A stretch of DNA of 64,000 bases from Lapidilactobacillus mulanensis (lineage in GTDB: Bacteria; Bacillota; Bacilli; Lactobacillales; Lactobacillaceae). The position numbers and the translations under genes were made by a program. The notes under the pieces were generated by a model, which did not search any database, was not told the origin of the DNA, and saw only the letters and a program-made list of their open reading frames with translations. The stretch covers positions 62,001 to 126,000 of the forward strand of contig NZ_RHOW01000001.1 in NCBI RefSeq assembly GCF_003946215.1, given 5' to 3'. Positions 9,943-19,100 of the stretch are shown in pieces. Every line of letters begins with the position of its first letter. Position 1 is the first letter of the stretch.

Positions 9943-11313
9943 TTAAGCAGCAGCTTGTTCCTTAGCAGCAACACGATTGGACATTTGAACGAATGGTACC
10001 CAGATAAAGAATGCAATGACCATGTTAACTAAAGCTAACACAGCTGCACGCCAATCAAGAGTAGCCATGAAGGCGTTCAGAACAGGAGGTGTGATCCAAG
10101 GAACCGCAACCTTAACTGGTCCAACCCAGCCAGCCATCGTTACAAAGTAAGCAATAGCTGTGTTCAAAACTGGAGCGATGATGAATGGTGCAAAGTAAAT
10201 CGCATTCAATACGATTGGAAGACCAAACATAACAGGCTCGTTAATGTTGAAGATACCAGGTGCAAAGGCTAACTTCGCAACTGCTTGTTCATCAGCACGT
10301 TTTGAGAAGATTAAGATGGCAAGAAGTAAAACAATCGTACCACCTGAACCACCAAACCATGCGTAAGCATCGAATGAACCACGAACCCATTTGTATGGTA
10401 ATGCAGCATGTTTCTCGAAGGCAGTGATGTTAGCAAGCTGTGATGTACCCCAGATTGATTCCAAGACAGGGGCTAAAACGTTAGGACCATGAATACCGAA
10501 GAACCAGAATACTTGAACTAAGAGTGCAACCAAGAGAACCATACCTGCTGATTGACCAGCGTGAAGTAATGGTGCTTGGATTGTCTCAGATAACCAATCA
10601 CCGAAGAATTGACCAGTACCTTTAGTAAATGCCCAGTTGATGATAGCAACAACATATAATGCCGCGATACCAGGGATCAAGGCAGTAAATGCTTTAGATA
10701 CTGCAGGTGGAACTGTATCAGGCATCTTGATTGTGATGTCTTTCTTCATTAAAAAGATATAAACAACAACGGCAATAGCGCCGAAAATCATAGCAGAGAA
10801 CAATGCAGATGAACCTAAGTTACCAACAGAAAATGCACTGTTTAAAGTGATGCTGCTTTCTGAAGCAGTTGCGCCAGCATTTGTAAATGCTTTAACAGCA
10901 GCTTTTGGTAATTTATCAGCTAAAGCAAGTGTCGTGGTATTGTTTGTACTCATTAATAATGCAGCCAATGATACCAACGAACCTGATAAACCATCAACGT
11001 TGTAGTTCTTAGCTAAATGGTAGCCCCACATAGCTGCAAAGAAGACAGCGAAGATAGAAAGTGAACCTGTTGAAACGATACCGTCGATAGCAACAACGCC
11101 TTGAACAAAACCGGAATTAACGAAGCCCATCCATTTCCATTCAGTTGGGAATGTTACTAACAATGCGTTAATCAATGTTGCTAAAGATCCGGCCATCGTG
11201 ATAGGCATTGTCGAGATGAAACCATCACGCAATGCAACTAACCAAGGAATTGAACCGATCTTACTAGCGATTGGCACAAGAGATTTCCCAAGCCAATTCA
11301 TAAGTCCTTGCAT
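9943..11313 (-). CDS. PTS system beta-glucoside/cellobiose-type EIIC permease
   Basis: 456 residues with about ten membrane segments, starting MQGLMNWLGKSLVPIASKIG after a TGGAGG-type site. Lactose/cellobiose-family EIIC features: GIHGPNVLAPVLESIW, GGSGGTIVLLL and FNINEPVMFGLPIVLN (the NEP motif around the substrate glutamate). It forms the sugar channel of the PTS and works with EIIA and EIIB; EIIA is just upstream but no EIIB gene is in the operon. The product feeds BglA downstream. Confidence 0.93.
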   Translation of the reverse strand: MQGLMNWLGKSLVPIASKIGSIPWLVALRDGFISTMPITMAGSLATLINALLVTFPTEWKWMGFVNSGFVQGVVAIDGIVSTGSLSIFAVFFAAMWGYHLAKNYNVDGLSGSLVSLAALLMSTNNTTTLALADKLPKAAVKAFTNAGATASESSITLNSAFSVGNLGSSALFSAMIFGAIAVVVYIFLMKKDITIKMPDTVPPAVSKAFTALIPGIAALYVVAIINWAFTKGTGQFFGDWLSETIQAPLLHAGQSAGMVLLVALLVQVFWFFGIHGPNVLAPVLESIWGTSQLANITAFEKHAALPYKWVRGSFDAYAWFGGSGGTIVLLLAILIFSKRADEQAVAKLAFAPGIFNINEPVMFGLPIVLNAIYFAPFIIAPVLNTAIAYFVTMAGWVGPVKVAVPWITPPVLNAFMATLDWRAAVLALVNMVIAFFIWVPFVQMSNRVAAKEQAAA

Positions 11314-11367
11314 ATTATTTAACCTCCAAATATAAAGCTAACCCATGTAACAGAATGGTAGTACTGC

Positions 11368-11392
11368 GCGTAATTCCTCCAAAGAATTACGC
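11368..11392. terminator. Intercistronic hairpin between PTS IIA and IIC
   Basis: GCGTAATTC-N7-GAATTACGC is a perfect 9-bp stem overlapping the IIA stop codon. No T-run follows on the minus strand, so it is more likely an RNA-processing or stability hairpin that sets IIA:IIC ratios than a full terminator. Confidence 0.55.
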
Positions 11393-11710
11393 TTTGTCTG
11401 CTAATCTCTTGTAAAGATCAACAATTTCGCCAGCCAAATCACGGAAAGTGATCGCGTTCATCAAATGATCTTGTGAGTGCACCATTAATAATGTCACTTG
11501 TACATGTTCGCCGCCAGCTTCTTTGGTCAACATGCCAGTCTGAGAATTATGTGCTTCTGATAATGACGCGTCAGCTTCTTTCAGCTTAGCCTCTGCACCT
11601 GCAAAATCACCTTTTTTGGCAGCATAGATTGCTTCCATTGAGCTGCTCTTTGCATTGCCGCCATTAACGATCAATCCCATGATTGCCTGTAAGTTCTCGT
11701 CTTCGTCCAA
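11387..11710 (-). CDS. PTS lactose/cellobiose-type EIIA
   Basis: 107 residues, all-helical, the standard size. The active-site block LLMVHSQDHLMNAITFRDLA contains the phosphorylated histidine, and the C-terminal helix EIVDLYKRL matches family members. It accepts phosphate from HPr and passes it to a IIB. The start codon is TTG (11708-11710), fixed by GGAGG seven nt upstream. It is the first gene of the operon, under the palindromic operator at 11781-11801. Confidence 0.92.
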   Translation of the reverse strand: MDEDENLQAIMGLIVNGGNAKSSSMEAIYAAKKGDFAGAEAKLKEADASLSEAHNSQTGMLTKEAGGEHVQVTLLMVHSQDHLMNAITFRDLAGEIVDLYKRLADKA

Positions 11711-11780
11711 AATATAGCCTCCTTCCGTTTATGAAATGATGAAACTAAAGAATAATTGCATAAAACTGCAAAAAGCAGTC

Positions 11781-11801
11781 GTGATGAAACCGCTTCATCA
11801 C
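11781..11801. promoter_or_regulatory. 21-bp perfect palindrome, operator of the beta-glucoside operon
   Basis: GTGATGAA-N5-TTCATCAC with centre ACCGC, about 70 bp upstream of the IIA start. The central GAAACCGCTTC resembles a CcpA cre core but the outer positions depart from the cre consensus, so either catabolite control or a dedicated repressor is possible. A -35/-10-like pair (TTGTGA, N17, ACTATA on the minus strand) lies just upstream of it, placing the palindrome in the early transcribed region where a repressor would block. Confidence 0.6.
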
Positions 11802-12180
11802 ATACATATAGTCTAGCACAAAGACCAATTCACAACAAGATAATTTGTCATTTTTTTAGCTATTGCTCTAGACCACGAATCAATTATAGATATAACACGT
11901 ACTTATTGTCAACAAAAAAAATACCTATTTTCACGCGGATGAAAACGTGAACAGTGTTTTCTGAAAAACACATCATTTCTTTCATTTCTATTTGCTCATT
12001 TCAAATCATAATGAATCACAGATATGTTTATAGAATGCGCTATTCTCGCGATTTGGTTTTACTCTTGAATAAACAAAAATCATCGTTGATTATGCAGATC
12101 GCACAATCAACGATGACGTTATTTTTGACTATATTAAAAATATTTTTATGCCGATCCGTAATCAGAATCACGCGTAAATA
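11802..12180. other. AT-rich non-coding gap
   Basis: Between the PTS operon promoter and the helicase stop codon. Apart from the promoter elements and the terminator at 12078-12118, it holds only AT-rich sequence with short ORFs that lack ribosome binding sites. I see no gene in it. Confidence 0.6.
12078..12118. terminator. Terminator downstream of the helicase gene
   Basis: TCATCGTTGATT-N13-AATCAACGATGA, a perfect 12-bp stem, with TTTTTG-type runs on both sides. It lies 65 bp past the helicase stop on the minus strand. Confidence 0.75.
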
Positions 12181-13455
12181 CTACTTATTTTGGTGTTTAC
12201 CCTTGTTCTTCTGATTTCTCAGGCGATTTTTTTTATGCGTTTTACGTTTTGCTGGCGTGATCGGTTCAGCAACGATCGGTTTCTCAACCGTAGCTTCTTC
12301 AGACGCTTCTTCGTGATGAATTTCTTTGGGACGTTCGGTTTGCAACTTGTGTTCGATGAAGTAAACCGTCTTTAATTCAAATTGCGCAGAAACTATTTTC
12401 TGTAAATTACGACGATCATGCTCATTTCCGAGGTTTAAAACCGTTCCCTCACGAAACATGCGTCCCGTACGCCCGGCGCGATGCGTGTAACTGATCAGCG
12501 TTTGCGGCAGATCGTAATTCACAACGAACTGCAATTCCGCAAAATCTAACCCACGTGCCGCTAATTCGGTCGTGATCAGATAGGTCAATTTCCCCTGACG
12601 GAATTGCTGCATGATCTGTTGCCGTTTCTGACTCGATTCATCGCCTAATAGTAAGCCAACGCGCAAATTCAAGAAACTCAGCGTCTTGTACAACGTGCGT
12701 GCGCTGCCTAAATTTTTAACGAAGACCAGGGCATTCTTGCCAGAAATCGGCCCACGTTGCAGCCGTTTCAGCATTTCTGCCTTCTGATGATTACCGACAA
12801 CTAAAAATTCATGTTTGATTTTTTGTTGCAGACGATCAGATTCGCGGGTGTCGAAGCGCTCGAATTCATATCCAAACCACTTAGATAATTCTTCGAAAAT
12901 CGGCTGTTCAGTTGCAGACATCAGCACTGTTTGTACATCCGCGGGTAAACTGGCAATCACTTCGCGGGTGGCGTCCAAATGTTCCGGATCCAATTGTGAA
13001 TCGGCTTCATCGACCACGATTGTTTCCACGAGGTTAACTTTGATCTGCCTTTGTTGGATCAATTCCAATAATCGACCCGGTGTTGCCACTAAAATTTCAG
13101 GATGTTCTTTCAATTGTTCTTGCTGTCGCTTCGGATTTGCTTTACCGACGATACCTTGGATTTTCAAATCGATCACTTGCGCATATTGACGGAGCACATT
13201 GCGGACCTGCATCACCAATTCGGCGCTCGGTTCTAGAATCAATAATTGCAATTGTTGGCCAGGTTGTAATGTTTCTAGCAATGGCAAGCCAAACGCTAAA
13301 GTTTTCCCCGTTCCTGTTGCCGCTAAGCCTAAAACGGGGCCGCCTTTTTTCAATGGCCAATAAACTTGCTGCTGAATTGGTGACGGCTTGGTAAATCCAG
13401 ACCGCTGCCAGATCGGCAAAAACGGTGCTGCGGGTGCTTCATAAGTTGCTTCCAT
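12181..13455 (-). CDS. DEAD-box ATP-dependent RNA helicase
   Basis: 424 residues. Helicase motifs in order: Q-motif region (FTKPSPIQQQVYWPL), motif I ATGTGKT (~44), motif II VVDEADSQ, motif III SAT, motif IV VFVKN, motif V TTELAARGLDF, motif VI HRAGRTGR. The tail is Lys/Arg-rich (KRKTHKKNRLRNQKNKGK), suited to RNA binding. It is a compact CshB-like helicase likely acting in ribosome assembly, RNA decay or cold adaptation. Its start overlaps the stop of the oxidoreductase gene (TAATG). Confidence 0.92.
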   Translation of the reverse strand: MEATYEAPAAPFLPIWQRSGFTKPSPIQQQVYWPLKKGGPVLGLAATGTGKTLAFGLPLLETLQPGQQLQLLILEPSAELVMQVRNVLRQYAQVIDLKIQGIVGKANPKRQQEQLKEHPEILVATPGRLLELIQQRQIKVNLVETIVVDEADSQLDPEHLDATREVIASLPADVQTVLMSATEQPIFEELSKWFGYEFERFDTRESDRLQQKIKHEFLVVGNHQKAEMLKRLQRGPISGKNALVFVKNLGSARTLYKTLSFLNLRVGLLLGDESSQKRQQIMQQFRQGKLTYLITTELAARGLDFAELQFVVNYDLPQTLISYTHRAGRTGRMFREGTVLNLGNEHDRRNLQKIVSAQFELKTVYFIEHKLQTERPKEIHHEEASEEATVEKPIVAEPITPAKRKTHKKNRLRNQKNKGKHQNK

Positions 13456-14450
13456 TAATTTTGACCACTTTCAAATTGAATATCTGCACTGGCACGCAAT
13501 TGATCTAAGACTTGATTGACTTGACCAGTCAGCTGCCAATAGTGTTTGAATTGCGCGTCGTCGCGATTGGTAAACATCAAGCTAAACGCGTTAACTTCAT
13601 CGACCAACGGATTTTCCGCCGTGTGCTTGCTTAAATCTTGGAAAACAGCCGGCCCATCATAAGCGCGAACCTTGGTAGGCATGCCGATATTGTCGAGCCA
13701 CAAAGTCTGCGTATGCGCGTAAACTTCACTAGGCAAGAAGGATTGTTGATCCTTACCAAAAATCAACGCCGCATCGAAATCATCATAATGCAAACGTGCT
13801 AAGCCGTGTAAATCAATGCCGTTTTCTGCCTTAGTCGCGTGATAGCTAGCCTGTTTAGGCACACCAAACCAATCGACCGCCGCATAAACTAAGTAGACCC
13901 CTAAATCATACAAGGCACCCCCAGCAAATTTGGGCGAAAAAATATTAGGATTCTCACCGGCCTTAAAAGCGTCGTAACGACTCGAATACTTCATATAAGC
14001 AAAAGTCGCGCCCGTAATTTGATCATAAGAGCGAACTTGCGCCTTAGCAGCCAAATAATTAGCATCGTATAAGTGGCGCGCACCCTCGAGCACATGTAAA
14101 TCTGGATTTTGTTGCAAAATTGCGTCGATTGCTTGATATTCTTTCGGCGTCACAAAAGCCGGCTTCTCGACAATAACACTTTTTCCATGTTCTAATGCTG
14201 CCTTAACATGTTGAAAATGCAGGCTGTTAGGAGAGGCCACATAAACCACATCGACATTAGCGGACGACAGCATCGTTTCTAAATTGTCGGCAGCCTGTGC
14301 ATCGGGAATAAACAGCTCATCGATATATTGTTGCGCCTTAGCCTTCGTGCGTGAATAAACCTGTGTGATCTTGAATGCGCGACTGGCAATACATGCTTGT
14401 AAAAAAGTCTTGGTGATCCCACTCGTTCCAATTGTTCCCACATTCGTCAT
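13455..14450 (-). CDS. Gfo/Idh/MocA-family oxidoreductase
   Basis: 331 residues. N-terminal NAD(P)-binding Rossmann domain (MTNVGTIGTSGITKTFLQAC; the glycine loop is GTIGTSGI) followed by VYVASPNSLHF and the catalytic-lysine signature VIVEKPAFVT (EKP). The C-terminal alpha/beta domain contains GGALYDLGVYLVYAAVDWFG. Family members oxidise or reduce sugars and related alcohols with NAD(P); substrate unknown. Coupled to the DEAD-box helicase gene downstream, a pairing with no obvious metabolic logic. Confidence 0.9.
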   Translation of the reverse strand: MTNVGTIGTSGITKTFLQACIASRAFKITQVYSRTKAKAQQYIDELFIPDAQAADNLETMLSSANVDVVYVASPNSLHFQHVKAALEHGKSVIVEKPAFVTPKEYQAIDAILQQNPDLHVLEGARHLYDANYLAAKAQVRSYDQITGATFAYMKYSSRYDAFKAGENPNIFSPKFAGGALYDLGVYLVYAAVDWFGVPKQASYHATKAENGIDLHGLARLHYDDFDAALIFGKDQQSFLPSEVYAHTQTLWLDNIGMPTKVRAYDGPAVFQDLSKHTAENPLVDEVNAFSLMFTNRDDAQFKHYWQLTGQVNQVLDQLRASADIQFESGQN

Positions 14451-14630
14451 TTCGAATTACCTCGTTTTCTTGGTGCAGATTTTCTAGAAAGATTCTCAAT
14501 TAAATAACACGATAGCCATTTTAATTTGCTTGTCACCCTATTGTAACAAAAATGCTATCAAGATTTCATTGTTTTTAATACCAAAAATTAATAACAGATG
14601 ATATGATGAGAGGTAGTAAAGGAGATCAAA

Positions 14631-15119
14631 ATGCGAGTTTCTGATATTTATGCTGCCGGCATCCATGGCATTAACCAAATGAGTCGATTCTTGACCCATA
14701 CAAGACACCGAAAACAACAAAAAAAACGGCAACCAGATTTAGCACTTCGCTATTCTGGTGATTGGGCGTTCATCGATCCCAAGACCAATCAAAAGCATGA
14801 TATGACCATTGGCTCAGATTTTTCCATTATGATCGATCATCGCGAATTGCCTGGACGAATTATTGGACTTGATGAAGAGCAACTCGTATTTCTCGATCAT
14901 TATGGCTTTCAGTTGAAGGTTTTTGCAAGTCATAAGGGCCCAACTGAAGTTTATGATGAGTCCAGCAACCGCACTTATCCTGTGATCAACTTGCGTGATG
15001 TGCCGAAGTTGCAAGCTGAATCCACACCCACACCGGACAAACAGGATGATATTATTTTGCATCCCGAAGATTTAGTCGATCCTACTGATCACGACCAGGC
15101 TGATCAACCTGATAAATAA
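14631..15119 (+). CDS. DUF4828-like protein
   Basis: 162 residues, with AAAGGAGATC before the ATG. N-terminal basic helix (RFLTHTRHRKQQKKRQPDLA), a beta-rich middle starting RYSGDWAFIDPKTNQKHDM (lipocalin-like strand pattern with DEEQLVFLDHYGFQLKV) and an acidic, proline-rich tail. I recognise the DUF4828 pattern common in lactobacilli; function unknown. Monocistronic, with its own strong terminator. Confidence 0.8.
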   Translation: MRVSDIYAAGIHGINQMSRFLTHTRHRKQQKKRQPDLALRYSGDWAFIDPKTNQKHDMTIGSDFSIMIDHRELPGRIIGLDEEQLVFLDHYGFQLKVFASHKGPTEVYDESSNRTYPVINLRDVPKLQAESTPTPDKQDDIILHPEDLVDPTDHDQADQPDK

Positions 15120-15125
15120 ATAGTT

Positions 15126-15175
15126 CTTAAAAAAATATCCCTAGGATCTGATGTGATCCTGGGGATATTTTTTTT
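15126..15175 (+). terminator. Terminator of the DUF4828 gene
   Basis: AAATATCCCTAGGATC / GATCCTGGGGATATTT stem with a 6-nt loop, flanked by A-run and T-run, right after the stop codon. Confidence 0.9.
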
Positions 15176-15191
15176 GCTCGTAAAAATGCGT

Positions 15192-15550
15192 TCTACCTTC
15201 GGTCGCGGCTGTGTGGGGCAAGTGACGGACTACTGTGGGGACGGTTCCAGACTTTCCCCGAAACGTGTTCTGCAACATTGAAATCAGCATCTAAGAGATC
15301 AAGCCACGAAGAATAAAAATCAATTCTTGTGTCTTGACGTCTTAGCTGTTGATTTCAACCCATGTTGCGCCACACTCTGGGAAAAGTCTTCCACCTCGAT
15401 TTCGAGCTTTTTCTCAGTCGCAGGTACGGCTCCTGAGAAAAAGCTCGAAATACGCCCCTGCTGTAAGCGACGATGGACCTGTCGCAACAGCAGTTTCACA
15501 GTGTCGTCACTTGCCCCACACAGCCGCGACCTAAACTGGAATTAGTTTAG
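15192..15550 (-). repeat. Family B branched inverted repeat (B-a) carrying a nested A
   Basis: Conserved ends CTACCTTCGG (left) and CCTAAAC-N8-GTTTAG (right) enclose a perfect 26-bp inverted repeat (15202-15227 with 15505-15530: GTCGCGGCTGTGTGGGGC and onward). Inside are shorter hairpins, including GAGCTTTTTCTCAG / CTGAGAAAAAGCTC. The A element occupies the loop of one of them (ACTTTccc[A]gggAAAAGT). Confidence 0.85.
15260..15377 (-). repeat. Family A hairpin nested in B-a
   Basis: About 118 bp: GCAACAT / ATGTTGC outer stem, GAAATC / GATTTC, then CTAAGA / TCTTAG and an inner stem around TTCTTGTGTCTTG. It is closest to the copy at 32827-32946. Confidence 0.85.
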
Positions 15551-15729
15551 TGGTGAACTCGGAAGAACTGGGTTTGTGGAAATGATTTGAATCCCACGTC
15601 GATTGCTTTGTTGTGGGAAATATAATCACGTTGGATATTTTTCCACTAAATATTTACGTTGCTCAGAAAAGATTCGTAAGGTAGAAAGCCCGGTTCAGAA
15701 TCCAACTCTGCTCACTAGAATGAACCACA

Positions 15730-15925
15730 GAATTTGCGGAAGAGAATGAACAGCACACTGTGATAATGCTCTTAGCGACAGATCCATCGTCGCTTAGACC
15801 ATGGGAAATTCGGAGATCTTGCCGGTTTTGCAAGAGCTCCAAATTTAGGCGGAAGAATTTTGACGGGCTTCCAAAATCCTGGAGCCGTCCCCACGAGTGG
15901 GCTGTTCATTCTCTGCAGCAAATTC
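15730..15925 (+). repeat. Family B-like inverted repeat (B-c1)
   Basis: Outer arms GAATTTGCGGAAGAGAATGA (from 15730) and its complement ending at 15925. Inside, GAGATCTTGCCGG / CTTGCAAGAGCTC-type and GAATTTTG / CAAAATCC-type sub-hairpins lead to GGAGCCGTCCCCAC, the block shared by all B elements. Confidence 0.8.
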
Positions 15926-16054
15926 AAACTGCCATTACGCACAACCATAATTTTAAGCCATTCAAATTCAGATAAAATATTCCGCACTTCCAAAATCATG
16001 CAGCCGTCCCCACAAGTGAGCTGTTCATTCTCTGCAGCAAATTCAAGCTGCCCT
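15868..16054 (+). repeat. Tandem duplication of the B right-hand arm
   Basis: The segment from CCAAAATC through GCCGTCCCCAC and the right outer arm (about 67 bp) is repeated once, period about 119 bp (15868-15935 and 15987-16054). The second copy has no partner left arm of its own. A comparable extra right arm follows B-g at 53946-54015. Confidence 0.75.
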
Positions 16055-16076
16055 TATCCACAACCACCACAAACCA

Positions 16077-16117
16077 AAAAACTGCTCCAGGATAGCAAGC
16101 TATCCGGAACAGTTTTT
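16077..16117. terminator. Terminator of the MMPL gene
   Basis: AAACTG, TCC/GGA, GGATAGC / GCTATCC and CAGTTTTT form a long stem just past the MMPL stop codon. It has T-runs on both strands and can work in both directions. Confidence 0.9.
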
Positions 16118-16125
16118 CAAATCAA

Positions 16126-19100
16126 TTAGATTTTTTTAGAAGCATGGGCTGGATTGTCCGTTGACTGACCATGATCATACGTCAGACGAATCGCAGCAGG
16201 TAAAATGATCGGCAAAATAATCACCAGAATCACCAGACCAATGATGACACCTAAAGCAACCTGAATCAAAGTCAAGACACCAGAAGGCATCAAAGCGGCG
16301 AAAGTCCCACTTAAAATGATCGCCGCAGAGATAACAACGGCACCAATGACACCAGAAGCTTCCACAATTCTTGCACTCGGGCTCGGAATCTCATCACCGA
16401 GTTCACGATACTTCATCATCAAGAAGATACTGTAATCAACGCCTAAGGCAAAGATCATGATGAACGTGAAGAATGGTGTATTCCAAGTCAACATCGAATG
16501 ACCCAAGAATGTGGCACTGATCCAACGCGTCAACGACAATGACGTGAAGTAAGAAAGTAACAACGTGCCAATAATGAATAACGGTTGTAGGATCGAGCGC
16601 GTTACAAACATCAACGCTAAGCCAATACCAATGACCATAATCACGGCCGTCCGGCTAAAGTCAGAACTTGCGAGTTGCTGAATATCGGCGATTTGCGAAG
16701 TTTGACCACCGGTTGCAACTTTATCGCCATTCAGGGCAGTCCCCTTAATATTATTCTTCGTTTGTGAAGTCAATTGGCGAACTTTCTTCATTGCTTTGGT
16801 CGAGCTAGGATTCTGATCCAAAACGATCGTTAATTTCGTGATCTTTTTGTCTTCAGACATATAACTCTTGATCGCTGGCGCAAATTCTTTGCCATGGATC
16901 TGATTCTTAGGAATATAGAAAGAGGTTCCTGCGGCTGATTTTTGCAAACCAGTTAAATAACTATTAGCGGATTTAACACCGTTATTGATTGTCGTCAAGC
17001 CATCAGACGCGTCACCTAAACCACTTTGTAAAGTACTCATTTGTTCAACTGTACTTTGCAATGTCGTGTACATGGTTTGTTGACCATCACGAACTTGGAC
17101 TAAGCCCTTCGTCAATGTTGGGATCTGTCCATTTAGCTGTGTCGTGCCACTAGCTAATTGACTCGACCCACTCTTTAATGCACTCGAATTAGCATTCAAT
17201 TGACTTGTCCCAGCAGCAACTTGGTTCACACCGTTGATATAAGTTTGCATGCCTGCAGACAATTGATTCAATTGACTCAACATTGTCGAGTTGCCAATTG
17301 TGGCTTCAATCGTCTTCTGGCTGGTTGTATCAACGCCACTACCATTGACACCACTATTCAATTGCGATGCCACAGAGGCCGCTTGATTCGACGCAGACTG
17401 CAATTGTGCTAAGCCTTGCGTCAATTGTGTCATGGATGTTGACAATTCACCTAACTTAGAAGCTTGGGCCGTTAAGCTGTCGGCTTGATCAAGTAATGAA
17501 TTGGCACTCGTGATCATTGAATTAACCTGACCCAATTGCGTTTGAATTTCTTTAATGCTTGCATCAGAAGGTAATAAATTAACGATCGTTTCGAAATCAG
17601 TCGTGTCAATTGTCAAGCCTGACATTTGCGTCTTCAATTTTCCTAACGTTTGAATATTTGCATTGGCATTATCGTCAGATTTATCTACAGACTTCAAAAT
17701 TGCCGTTGCTGCCGCGACTGATTTTTCTGATGATGCATCACTGATGATTGTATTAGCATTGGACTTAATCGCAGCATTGGCTATCAAAGTCTTGCCGTCG
17801 TTTGTCCCAACAGTTCCTAATGCAGTCTCTAAGGCTTTCTTAGTCGCTGATAAACTCTTGGCTTGTGCTAAAAGATCTTCCATTTTAGAACGGTTCTGGG
17901 AAACAAGCGTTAGTAATCGTGACATGCTTGCTAATTGATCCTTCATGCCAGCAAGCTCTTTGATTTGTGCTTTCATAGCTGCAGTTTCTTTAGAAAGACC
18001 CTGAACTTTTTCGCCCATTTCAGCCAAATCTTTCAAGTCTGCCGATTTAGAAGCTAACTGCTGGTTGATCTGAGTCACGCCGTTATTGATACCTGTGTTG
18101 TAAGCATCCAATCCAGCGACTGCCAGTGGCAATTGTTGACTTTGGCTCACTAACGTACTAATACCGTAGGTGATTTTACCAGAATTACCGGCAAGTTGTG
18201 AAGTCCCGTTGTTTAATTGGCCAACGGCACTCGTATATTGACTGATGCCAGAATTCAAGGTGCTGGCACCGGCAGATAATTTGCTCGTGCCATCTTGCAA
18301 CGCTTGGCTACCTGAAACGAGTTGATTCGTTCCAGCAACCAATCTTTGAACATCATTCAAGCCACCAGCCATGTTGCTAGCAGCCAGTTTATCGTTAGCC
18401 TCGGTCAAACCAGAATTGATAGTTTTGATTCCTTTGCTAGCATCCTTCATGCCGCTCGTAACGGTGCTCATTTGATCTTTGACATAAAGTTTCTTGATCT
18501 TAGTACCACCAGGTTCGGTGACAGACGCAACAGTTTTAACACCGTCAACATCTTGCAACGCTTGTGTTAATTGGTCGATAGCTTTCAAGTCGGCTTCATT
18601 ATCGAGCGTTTTATCACTACGAATGTAGATTGTAGTGGGTTCTGCAGTCCCTTTTGAAAAATGATCTTCGACGACTTCGAATCCACGTTTAGCCGCAACA
18701 TCATCGCCTAATTCTTGCAAGTTATCATAATTCAAGTTATTGCTATAGGTGAAGACAAATGGCAATGTGGCAATTAAAACCACGCCTAAAGCAATTAATG
18801 GATGTAAAACACTTTGGGCAGAAAGGCCATGCCACATTTTGCTCGATGAATGACCGTCGAAATTCTTAGATGGCCAAAACATTTTCTTGCCTAATAGACT
18901 CATGAAGAATGGGTTTAAGGTTAAGAGAACCGCGAGTAAAACAACGACCCCAATGGCCACACCGACGGCTGACTGATAGATTGAAAATTTAGCCAATCCC
19001 AAAACGGTAAAGCCAATCAAAATCGACGAGCCAGAATAAAGGATCGTTTTTCCAGCCTTACGTTGTGCTCGGTGGGTCGCTTCCCAATTGGAAAGTCCCT

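Larger units (their letters stand above)
15192..15933. repeat. Composite repeat, copy 1 (two B elements tail to tail, one with nested A)
   Basis: About 742 bp that recur almost unchanged and colinearly at 58738-59482 in the same orientation. It consists of a minus-oriented B element (15192-15550) with an A element in it, a shared linker of about 180 bp, and a second B-like inverted repeat (from 15730). No sensible ORF: the 72-codon ORFs that cross both copies simply read through hairpin arms. It fills the 1-kb gap between the DUF4828 gene and the MMPL transporter. Confidence 0.85.

Noticed and set aside
11954-12214. 86-codon plus-strand ORF
   Set aside because: AT-rich, crosses a terminator hairpin, no ribosome binding site, and runs into the helicase 3' end.
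15327-15545. 72-codon ORF repeated at 58873-59091
   Set aside because: It reads through the arms of the duplicated composite repeat, has no ribosome binding site, and its frame follows the hairpin, not a protein pattern.
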